Source: Streptomyces sp. NRRL B-1140 (GTDB lineage: Bacteria; Actinomycetota; Actinomycetes; Streptomycetales; Streptomycetaceae). Taken from it: a DNA stretch of 64,000 nucleotides. The stretch is from assembly GCF_001280065.1 (NCBI RefSeq), contig NZ_LGEA01000102.1, forward strand, positions 1 through 64,000. Reading direction: 5' to 3'. Positions 57,530 through 64,000 of this stretch are shown here, piece by piece. The stretch's first letter is position 1, and each line of letters starts with the position of its first letter. Under the pieces are notes generated by a model. It saw only the letters and a list, made by a program, of their open reading frames with translations. It was not told the DNA's origin and did no database searches. The position numbers and the translations under genes are program-made.

Positions 57530-58666
57530 ATGGAGAACCTGCTACGACCGCTGATCGTGGTCGGTGGCTCGGTCGTGCTCACGCTGGTGATCGGCTGGGC
57601 CACCGACTTCCTGCTGCGCAAGGCCGACGCACGGCACCACGAGACCCCGCTGTGGGGCTCCCTCCGCCGTGGCCGCATCCCCTACCAGCTCGTGCTGTTC
57701 GCGGCCCTGCTGAGAGGGTCGTACGACGAGGCGCGACTGCTGGAGGACCACCGCGAGGGCATCGGCCAGACGCTGACCCTGCTGCTGATCGGTTCCGCCG
57801 CCTGGCTGGTCATCCGGATCGCGGCCGCGGTCGTCGAGACGTCCTACAGCCGCTACGCCAACGCGCACGCCCAGCGTGATCCGGCCCGGGTACGCCGGGT
57901 GCGCACCCAGGTGACGCTCATCATGCGGGTGGTCTCCGCGATCGTCGCCGTGGTGGCCGCGGCCACGATGCTGCTGACGTTCCCGGCGTTCAAGGCCGCG
58001 GGCGCCTCGCTCCTGGCCTCGGCCGGCATCCTCGGCATCGTCGCCGGTGTCGCCGCCCAGTCCACGCTGGGCAACCTGTTCGCCGGGCTGCAGATCGCGT
58101 TCGGCGACATGGTGCGCATCGGCGACACCGTGGTCGTGGACGGCGAGTGGGGCACGGTCGAGGAGATCACACTGACGTTCCTGACCGTCCGCACCTGGGA
58201 CGAGCGCCGCATCACCATGCCGGTGTCGTACTTCACGTCCAAGCCGTTCGAGAACTGGTCGCGCGGCACGCCGCAGATGACCGGCACCGTCTTCTGGCAT
58301 GTCGATCACTCCGCGCCGCTGGAGGCGATGCGCGAGAAGCTGCGTGACATCCTGCGCGAGTGCCCGGCCTGGGACGGCCGCGCCTACAACCTGACCGTCA
58401 CGGACAGCACCCCGAGCACCATGGAGGTGCGGGCCCTGGTGACGGGCAAGGACGCGGACGACATCTGGACGGTGCGGGTCACGGTCCGCGAGCAGATGAT
58501 CGGCTGGCTGGCGGACGAGCACCCGTACGCGCTGCCCCGGGTCAACACGGCGGACGCGGTCCTCCCGCCGTCCTCGCGCGGCAACGGCCACCGTCCGTCC
58601 CCGGAGACCGTGCCGGCCCAGCAGCGCCGCTACCACGGGAACGGCTCCGGGCGGCCGGGACACTGA
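57530..58666 (+). CDS. Small-conductance mechanosensitive channel (MscS family)
   Basis: A 378-aa channel that opens on membrane tension and releases solutes on osmotic down-shock. Membrane helices lie at about 6-27, 75-97, 128-150 and 158-178; the pore helix has the Gly/Ala pattern ASAGILGIVAGVAAQSTLGN. The cytosolic beta domain starts FGDMVRIGDTVVVDGEWGTVEEI. The C-terminal 35 residues are Pro/Arg-rich. Its stop is followed by a strong terminator. Confidence 0.9.
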   Translation: MENLLRPLIVVGGSVVLTLVIGWATDFLLRKADARHHETPLWGSLRRGRIPYQLVLFAALLRGSYDEARLLEDHREGIGQTLTLLLIGSAAWLVIRIAAAVVETSYSRYANAHAQRDPARVRRVRTQVTLIMRVVSAIVAVVAAATMLLTFPAFKAAGASLLASAGILGIVAGVAAQSTLGNLFAGLQIAFGDMVRIGDTVVVDGEWGTVEEITLTFLTVRTWDERRITMPVSYFTSKPFENWSRGTPQMTGTVFWHVDHSAPLEAMREKLRDILRECPAWDGRAYNLTVTDSTPSTMEVRALVTGKDADDIWTVRVTVREQMIGWLADEHPYALPRVNTADAVLPPSSRGNGHRPSPETVPAQQRRYHGNGSGRPGH

Positions 58667-58696
58667 CGGTACGGGCCGGCGCCCGCAGAGACGACC

Positions 58697-58731
58697 GGAG
58701 GGCTGCCCGCGGAGCGGGCAGCCCTCCTTTT
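58697..58731 (+). terminator. Strong terminator after the mscS-type gene
   Basis: GGAGGGCTGCCCGC (58697-58710) pairs perfectly with 58714-58727 over the loop GGA, followed by four T at 58728-58731. This is the only hairpin in the window with a clear T tail and should be efficient; the opposite strand may also use the stem for the convergent SDR gene. Confidence 0.85.
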
Positions 58732-58742
58732 CGCTGTCGGTG

Positions 58743-59483
58743 TCAGCGACCGCGCTCGGCGCCGCCGTTGACCTGGATGATCTGCGAGGTGATGTGCCCG
58801 GCGCCCGGGGAGGCCAGCCAGTGCAGGGTCTCGGCGACGTCCCCCGGGGTCCCGGCCCGCCCGTTCGACGTCTCGCCGATGAGCCGGTCGCGGCGGTCCT
58901 CGGCCATGGCGTCCCCGAAGAACTCGGTGTCCTCGATGTACCCGGGCGCGACCACGTTCACGGTGATGCCGCGCGGGCCCAGCTCCCGGGCCAGGTCGTG
59001 CGCGTAGGGATGCAGCCCCGCCTTGGACGCCGCGTACGCGCCGCTTCCCGATCCCCGGTAGGCGGCGATGGAGCTGAGGAACAGCACCCGGCCACCGGGC
59101 TCGGCGAGCCGCGGCTTCAGCGCCTCGGTGAGCAGGACCGCGGTCAGGGTGTTGAGCCTGAAGTTCACGTTCCACGTGTGCGCGACGGCCGCGAGGGCAT
59201 CGCCCTCCGGGGCCTCCGGTTCGAGCAGTCCGCTGCCACCGGCGCTGTGCACCAGCACGTCCACGGCCCCCAACTCGCGCTCCACGAAGGCGGCGACACC
59301 GCGCACGTCCTCCGGGTCGGCGAGATCGGCCGCGTACGTCAGCGCGCCGGGCACCTCGGCCTTCTCCAGCACCTCGGCCCGCCGCCCGAGCAGCAGCACC
59401 CGGTCCCCGCCGGCGGCGAACACCCGGGCCGCCGCGAGCCCAATTCCCGTACCTCCACCACTGATTACTACGTTGCGTGCCAT
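58743..59483 (-). CDS. Short-chain dehydrogenase/reductase
   Basis: A 246-aa SDR. The cofactor loop is GGGTGIGLA (8-16), followed by LLLGRRAEVL, whose Arg pair suggests NADP. The catalytic Ser lies in LFLSSIAAY, Tyr and Lys in YAASKAG. The C-terminal ends with the usual ITSQIIQVNGG. It may reduce a ketone or 3-oxoacyl chain; the substrate is unknown. It faces the mscS-type gene. Confidence 0.88.
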   Translation of the reverse strand: MARNVVISGGGTGIGLAAARVFAAGGDRVLLLGRRAEVLEKAEVPGALTYAADLADPEDVRGVAAFVERELGAVDVLVHSAGGSGLLEPEAPEGDALAAVAHTWNVNFRLNTLTAVLLTEALKPRLAEPGGRVLFLSSIAAYRGSGSGAYAASKAGLHPYAHDLARELGPRGITVNVVAPGYIEDTEFFGDAMAEDRRDRLIGETSNGRAGTPGDVAETLHWLASPGAGHITSQIIQVNGGAERGR

Positions 59484-59546
59484 ACGAACGACCCTACGAC
59501 GCCCCGGCCACCCGCCGTCAAACCGGCAGCCGGAGCAGACGCCGGC

Positions 59547-61133
59547 TCACCGCAGGCTACGGACGTCGAGGTGCCGCAGAACCCGGTCGACCACCTCGGG
59601 ATCCGCCCCGGGCTCGCTGCGCGCCGCCAGCACCTCGTGCCGTGCCGCGCTCAGCATCTCCTGCTGGATCCGCCGCACCCGCTTCACCCGCCGGGCCCCC
59701 TCCCGGAACGCCTCCCGGCGCTCGTCCTCGGCGAGTTCGGGGCTGATCCGCACGCCGATGTCGTAGGCCCGCCGCAGCATCTGCTCGGACAGCTCCTCCG
59801 ACAGCTCCTCGTTCCCCTCGATCTCCCGCAGCCGCTGCTTCGCCGCCTTGGCCGCCCGGAGCGCGAGCGCCTTGGCGAACTCCTTCTCCCGGTCGGTGTC
59901 GGCCTTCACGCCGAGCCGCCGCACCAGCCACGGCAACGTCAGACCCTGCAGCACCAGCGTCGCCATGATCACCCCGAACGCGATGAAGATGATCTCGTCC
60001 CGGCTGGGGAACGGCGACCCGGCGTCGGTCTCCAGCGGAATGGCCAGCACCAGCGCGACCGAGGCCACCCCGCGCATCCCCGACCACCACATCACCACGG
60101 TCTCGCGCCAGCTCACCGGGATGTCCTCGTCGTAGTCCCGCCGCTCGTGCAGCCGCTTCGTCAGCCAGGTCGCCGGCAGCAGCCACAGCAGCCGGGCGAA
60201 GACGACGACGACCACCACCACCGCCGCCCACCAGAGGAGCTCGCCCCACCGGCCGGAGGCCGTGCGGATGGCGTTGTGCAGCTCGAGACCGACCAGCCCG
60301 AACGCGACACCGGTGACGAGGGTGTCGACGATGTTCCAGAACGTGTGCCCGGCCAGCCGCGTCATGACGTCGTCGGCGTCGGAGCCGTACTCCGCGAGGA
60401 ACAGCGCGGTGGTGAGCACCGCGAGCACCCCGGACCCGTGCAGTTCCTCGGCCATGACGTACGAGGCGTACGGCACCAGCAGGGTCAGCCCGACCTGCAG
60501 GGTCGCGTCGCCGAGCACCTCCATCAGCTTGTTGGCGCCCCAGCCGAGCGCGAGGCCCACGGCCACCGCCACCACGGCCGACAGCACCAGGTCGAGCCCG
60601 GCCTTCCAGGGCGAGAACGTCCCGCTGACGGCCGCGGCGATCGCCACGTGGTAGAGGACGATGGCCGTCACGTCGTTGAACAGCCCCTCGCCCTCCAGGA
60701 TCGACACCAGCCGGCGGGGCAGCCCCAACTGCCCGGCCACGGCGGTCGCCGCGACCGGGTCCGGCGGGGCGACCAGCGCGCCCAGCGCGAACGCCGCCGC
60801 GAGCGGCAGCCCCGGCACGATCGCGTCGGCCACGGCGGCCACACAGGCCATGGTGACGAACACCAGCGCCACGGCGAGCAGGAAGATGGGCCTCTTGTTC
60901 GCCGCGAACTGCCGCCAGGACGTGCGCCGCACGGCGGCGTACAGCAGAGGCGGCAGCAGCAGCGGCAGGATCAGGTCCGGCGCGATCTCGACGTTCGGCA
61001 CGAACGGAAGCAACGCGAGGACTATCCCCAGGAGCGTCATCAGCACCGGGGCGGGCACCTTGAACCTGTCTCCCACGGGGACACTGATCACGGCCCCGAG
61101 CAGCAGCACGAACAGCAGGGCCAACTGATCCAC
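59547..61133 (-). CDS. Na+/H+ antiporter (NhaP/CPA1 type)
   Basis: A 528-aa antiporter of the CPA1 family with about 12 membrane helices. The ion-binding motif is ALVAPPDPVAATAV (near 105-118), followed by EGEGLFNDVTAIVLY, both hallmarks of NhaP proteins. The cytosolic C-terminus (from about 420) is long, Arg/Glu-rich and helical, as in proteins regulated by pH. It should exchange Na+ (or K+) for H+ and help with salt and pH balance. It stands alone between an SDR and an acetyltransferase, all minus strand. Confidence 0.92.
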   Translation of the reverse strand: MDQLALLFVLLLGAVISVPVGDRFKVPAPVLMTLLGIVLALLPFVPNVEIAPDLILPLLLPPLLYAAVRRTSWRQFAANKRPIFLLAVALVFVTMACVAAVADAIVPGLPLAAAFALGALVAPPDPVAATAVAGQLGLPRRLVSILEGEGLFNDVTAIVLYHVAIAAAVSGTFSPWKAGLDLVLSAVVAVAVGLALGWGANKLMEVLGDATLQVGLTLLVPYASYVMAEELHGSGVLAVLTTALFLAEYGSDADDVMTRLAGHTFWNIVDTLVTGVAFGLVGLELHNAIRTASGRWGELLWWAAVVVVVVVFARLLWLLPATWLTKRLHERRDYDEDIPVSWRETVVMWWSGMRGVASVALVLAIPLETDAGSPFPSRDEIIFIAFGVIMATLVLQGLTLPWLVRRLGVKADTDREKEFAKALALRAAKAAKQRLREIEGNEELSEELSEQMLRRAYDIGVRISPELAEDERREAFREGARRVKRVRRIQQEMLSAARHEVLAARSEPGADPEVVDRVLRHLDVRSLR

Positions 61134-61228
61134 GGTCAGCGCTCCGGAAGGTCAGATGTTCACACGACTGACCTCAAGCCTGCCACGCAACTCCCGGGAC
61201 AAACCGTTTCGGCACCCACCACGAGGGG

Positions 61229-61696
61229 CTAAAGCGAACGCCGCATCCCCTGGTGCGGAATGCCCGCCTCCACGTACTCGGGGCCATAGGCCTGGTAGCC
61301 GAGCCGCTCGTAGAAGCCCAGCGCGTGCGTCTGCGCGTGCAGGTCCACGGCCGCGAGCCCACGCGCGCGTGCCGCGTCCTCGATGGCCCGGACGAGAGCG
61401 GCGCCGACACCGAGTCCGCGTGCCGGGCCCGCCACCGCGAGCCTGCCAAGAGAGCCGACTGACGGGTCCCCACCGGTCTGGGCGACGGCCGCCTCCCCGT
61501 GCAGCAGCCGCCCGGTCCCGAGCGGCACACCGTCCTCCCGGACCGCCAGCACATGGACCGCACCGGCGTCGTGCGCGTCGTACTCGAGGTCCTCCGGCAC
61601 GCCCTGCTCGCCGACGAAGACCTCCTTGCGCACCGCGAAGCACGCCTCCCGGTCGGCCGGGTCCTCGGCGACCCGCACCACGTACCGGGTGCTCAC
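61229..61696 (-). CDS. GNAT-family acetyltransferase (ElaA-like)
   Basis: A 155-aa protein, start GTG at 61696. The fold is clear: [25 protein letters not shown] at 16-40 (ElaA-type N-terminus), [22 protein letters not shown] with the acetyl-CoA loop near 84-104, and [21 protein letters not shown]. It overlaps the rluD stop by 4 nt (GTGA), so it is translated with it. The substrate is unknown; a link with rRNA-processing is not supported. Confidence 0.82.
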   Translation of the reverse strand: MSTRYVVRVAEDPADREACFAVRKEVFVGEQGVPEDLEYDAHDAGAVHVLAVREDGVPLGTGRLLHGEAAVAQTGGDPSVGSLGRLAVAGPARGLGVGAALVRAIEDAARARGLAAVDLHAQTHALGFYERLGYQAYGPEYVEAGIPHQGMRRSL

Positions 61697-62637
61697 GCCC
61701 AGGTCTCCTCGCGGACCTGGTCGAGGGCCTTCTGCAGGTCCTCCGGGTAGTCGCAGGAGAACTCCACCCACTGCCCGTCCCCGGGGTGCTCGAAGCCGAG
61801 CCGCACCGCGTGCAGCCACTGCCGGGTCAGGCCGAGGCGCTTGGCGAGCGTCGGGTCGGCGCCGTAGGTGAGGTCGCCGACGCAGGGGTGCCGGTGGGCG
61901 GCCATGTGGACGCGGATCTGGTGCGTGCGGCCGGTCTCCAGCTTCACGTCGAGCAGCGAGGCCGCGCGGAACGCCTCCATGAGGTCGTAGTGCGTGACGG
62001 ACGGCTTGCCCTCGGCGGTGACGGCCCACTTGTAGTCGTGCTGGGGGTGCCGGCCGATGGGCGCGTCGATGGTGCCGCTGGTCGGGTCGGGGTGGCCCTG
62101 GACGAGCGTGTGGTACCGCTTGTCGACCGTGCGCTCCTTGAACTGGCGCTTGAGCGAGGTGTAGGCCCGCTCCGACTTGGCCACGACCATCAGCCCCGAG
62201 GTGCCCACGTCGAGCCGGTGCACGATGCCCTGGCGCTCGGCGGCGCCGGAGGTCGAGATGCGGTACCCGGCGGCGGCGAGCCCACCGATCACGGTCGTCC
62301 CGGTCCAGCCCGGGCTGGGGTGCGCGGCGACACCGACCGGCTTGACGATCACGACCACGTCGTCGTCGTCGTGCACGATCTCCATGCCCTCGACCGGCTC
62401 GGCGACGATCTGCACCGGCGCGGGCGCCTGCGGCATCTCGACCTCCAGCCAGGCGCCGCCGTGCACGCGCTCCGACTTGCCGACCACCGACCCGTCGACC
62501 GTGACCTTCCCCGCCGCGGCGAGCTCGGCCGCCTTGGTGCGGGAGAAGCCGAACATGCGGGAGATGGCGGCGTCGACGCGCTCGCCCTCCAGGCCGTCGG
62601 GCACGGGCAGGGTACGGATCTCGGGAATCGTGCTCAC
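61693..62637 (-). CDS. rluD: RluA/RluD-family 23S rRNA pseudouridine synthase
   Basis: A 314-aa enzyme. An N-terminal S4 RNA-binding domain (residues 18-75) precedes the catalytic domain with Asp143 in [11 protein letters not shown]. The [10 protein letters not shown] motif near 240 is intact. It isomerises uridines in large-subunit rRNA; the exact sites cannot be told from sequence. GTG start at 62637, 43 nt after lspA on the same strand. Confidence 0.9.
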   Translation of the reverse strand: MSTIPEIRTLPVPDGLEGERVDAAISRMFGFSRTKAAELAAAGKVTVDGSVVGKSERVHGGAWLEVEMPQAPAPVQIVAEPVEGMEIVHDDDDVVVIVKPVGVAAHPSPGWTGTTVIGGLAAAGYRISTSGAAERQGIVHRLDVGTSGLMVVAKSERAYTSLKRQFKERTVDKRYHTLVQGHPDPTSGTIDAPIGRHPQHDYKWAVTAEGKPSVTHYDLMEAFRAASLLDVKLETGRTHQIRVHMAAHRHPCVGDLTYGADPTLAKRLGLTRQWLHAVRLGFEHPGDGQWVEFSCDYPEDLQKALDQVREETWA

Positions 62638-62680
62638 CCGTCGAGTATGCCGGACGGCCAGGACGGGGCCGTACGCGCGC

Positions 62681-63340
62681 TCAGTCCTTGTGGACGGTCC
62701 CGTCCGGGTCGAGCCCCCGGAAGGACAGCAGCACGATCAGGATGCCACCGCACACGATCGCCGAGTCGGCCAGGTTGAAGACGGCGAAGTGCTTGGGCGC
62801 GATGAAGTCCACGACCGCGCCCTCGAAGACGCCCGGCGCCCGGAAGATCCGGTCGGTGAGGTTGCCCAGCGCTCCGCCGAGCAGCAGGCCGAGCGCGATC
62901 GCCCAGGGCAGGCTGTACAGCTTGCGGGCGAGGCGGGCGATCACCACGATCACCGCCGCGGCGATCATGGTGAAGATCACGGTGAAGGCCTCGCCGAAGC
63001 CGAAGGCGGCGCCCGCGTTGCGGATCGCCTCGAACTTCAGCCAGTCGCCGATGATCTCGATGGGCGGGTGGTGCTCCAGTTTGGCCACCACGATCAGCTT
63101 GCTGATCAGGTCGAGGGCGTAGGCGAACGCGGCGACGGCGAACAGCACCGCGATCCGGCGCCTGCCGCGGGGCCGCCCGGCGGTGGCCTCCGGCTCGCCG
63201 GTACCGGACGTTCCCGCCCCGGCCGCGGGGCCGGTGCCGGGCTCCCCTGCCGGGGTGCCCTCGGCGTCGGGCCGCTCCTTGCCGCCCCCGGCCGCGTCCG
63301 GTGTGTCCGGCGTACCGATGATGCGCTCCGCCTCTGCCAC
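62681..63340 (-). CDS. lspA: Signal peptidase II (lipoprotein signal peptidase)
   Basis: A 219-aa membrane aspartic peptidase that cuts prolipoprotein signal peptides after Lgt acts. The catalytic Asp163 (GNLTDRIF) and Asp192 (FNLADSAI) are intact, with four membrane helices from about residue 62. The first 60 residues are an Ala/Gly/Pro-rich cytosolic extension common in actinomycetes. GTG start at 63340. Followed by rluD in the same direction, an arrangement conserved in many bacteria. Confidence 0.93.
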   Translation of the reverse strand: MAEAERIIGTPDTPDAAGGGKERPDAEGTPAGEPGTGPAAGAGTSGTGEPEATAGRPRGRRRIAVLFAVAAFAYALDLISKLIVVAKLEHHPPIEIIGDWLKFEAIRNAGAAFGFGEAFTVIFTMIAAAVIVVIARLARKLYSLPWAIALGLLLGGALGNLTDRIFRAPGVFEGAVVDFIAPKHFAVFNLADSAIVCGGILIVLLSFRGLDPDGTVHKD

Positions 63341-63429
63341 GTGAGTCCCTCAACCTAGGTGCCTGACTGAGGACGAGGGTACGGCACGCCCTGCGCGTCC
63401 CACGTGCTCAGGAGGCATTCGGCGGGCGG

Positions 63430-64000
63430 TCAGTAGCGGCGCTCCTGCTTCTGCTTGCACTCCACGCACAGCGTGGCCCTCGGGAAGGCCTGCATACGGG
63501 CCTTGCCGATGGGGTTGCCGCAGTTCTCGCACAGGCCGTAGGTGCCCGCGTGCAGACGTTCCAGGGCGCGCTCGGTCTGGAGAAGCATCTCGCGCGCGTT
63601 GGCGGCCAGGGCCAGCTCGTGCTCGCGGGTGATGTTCTTGGTGCCGGTGTCCGCCTGGTCGTCGCCCGCGCCGTCCCCGGAATCCCGCATCAGGCCCGCC
63701 AGCGACCGCTCCGACGACGTGATCTCCTCACGCAGGCGGGTCTCCTCGGAGGTCAGCTCGGACCGCGCCTCCTCGACCTCCTCCGCCGTCCAGGGGTCCT
63801 CGCCGGGGCGTACCGCGAGCTCGCCGGGCTCCGCCGCGGCGACCCGGGCCTTGGGAACGGCGGTCTTCGCCGCCGTGGCCGGGCCAGGAGTCTTCTTCGC
63901 AACCACCGTCGTCGCTCCCGTCTGCTGCGCGGCCTCGGCCGCACCCGCCTTCTTGGCCGTGCTGGTCGCGGCCCTGTCCTGTGTGACCGCGCCGGTCCGG
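63430..64000 (-). CDS. TraR/DksA-family zinc finger protein, start beyond window
   Basis: The frame runs from the stop at 63430 to the window edge with no in-frame stop, so the gene is partial at its 5' end. A GTG at 63906 (VVAKKTPG) could be a start, but the upstream codons continue the same Ala/Lys/Thr-rich style (TAKKAGAAEAAQQTG), typical of the N-terminus of these proteins in Streptomyces, so the true start is probably outside. The coiled coil lies at about ELTSEETRLREEITSSE, and the four-Cys zinc finger is CENCGNP...CVECK. Family members modulate RNA polymerase. Confidence 0.82.
   Translation of the reverse strand, partial: RTGAVTQDRAATSTAKKAGAAEAAQQTGATTVVAKKTPGPATAAKTAVPKARVAAAEPGELAVRPGEDPWTAEEVEEARSELTSEETRLREEITSSERSLAGLMRDSGDGAGDDQADTGTKNITREHELALAANAREMLLQTERALERLHAGTYGLCENCGNPIGKARMQAFPRATLCVECKQKQERRY

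Overview
This 64 kb window is a stretch of a Streptomyces-type (high-GC actinomycete) core chromosome. GC content is very high with strong third-position G/C bias, GTG starts and ATGA/GTGA stop-start overlaps are frequent, and several genes are actinomycete hallmarks: PriA in place of HisA/TrpF, a TrpM-like mini-gene, HGxxPAAW and TIGR02234 membrane proteins. From memory, gene order resembles the S. coelicolor chromosome from about SCO2017 to SCO2075; no database was searched. I see no rRNA, tRNA, CRISPR array, prophage or insertion sequence.

Left part (1-17.2 kb): a PLP decarboxylase, aminopeptidase N, an output-less response regulator, chorismate mutase, a GNAT protein, a metallopeptidase with a zinc ribbon, an orphan cytochrome b, a VWA protein, a scar joining two opposite-facing ABC ATPase remnants, glutamate synthase gltBD with a GlnR-like box upstream, and a VIT1-family transporter.

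17.4-24.2 kb: the most unusual block. It is a tightly coupled six-gene operon with four ADP-ribosylglycohydrolase (ARH/DraG) family proteins (two with intact metal motifs, two altered), a family III CoA-transferase and a CitE-like lyase. Its function is not known to me. A perfect hairpin closes it.

24.3-39.5 kb: lgt, a membrane-anchored thioredoxin-fold protein and interleaved tryptophan and histidine genes. The minus strand carries hisD-C-B-(54-aa membrane protein)-H-priA-ridA-hisF, then hisI-trpE, three small membrane proteins and trpC-M-B-A. PriA is expected to serve both pathways, since no trpF or separate hisA is seen. trpD, trpG, hisG and hisE are not in the window.

39.7-48.3 kb: a beta-repeat membrane protein, a DUF4034-like protein, a LON-substrate-binding-domain protein, YbaK, an ABC exporter pair with a companion membrane protein, an NYN-domain protein and an unlisted 54-aa basic protein.

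48.3-64 kb: dnaE, a DUF2252 protein, a second DsbA-like protein, Tat-exported PhoD, a dienelactone-hydrolase-like protein, an MscS channel, an SDR, a Na+/H+ antiporter, then acetyltransferase-rluD-lspA and a TraR/DksA gene that is still open at the right edge. Many convergent borders carry perfect GC-rich hairpins that probably act as two-way terminators.
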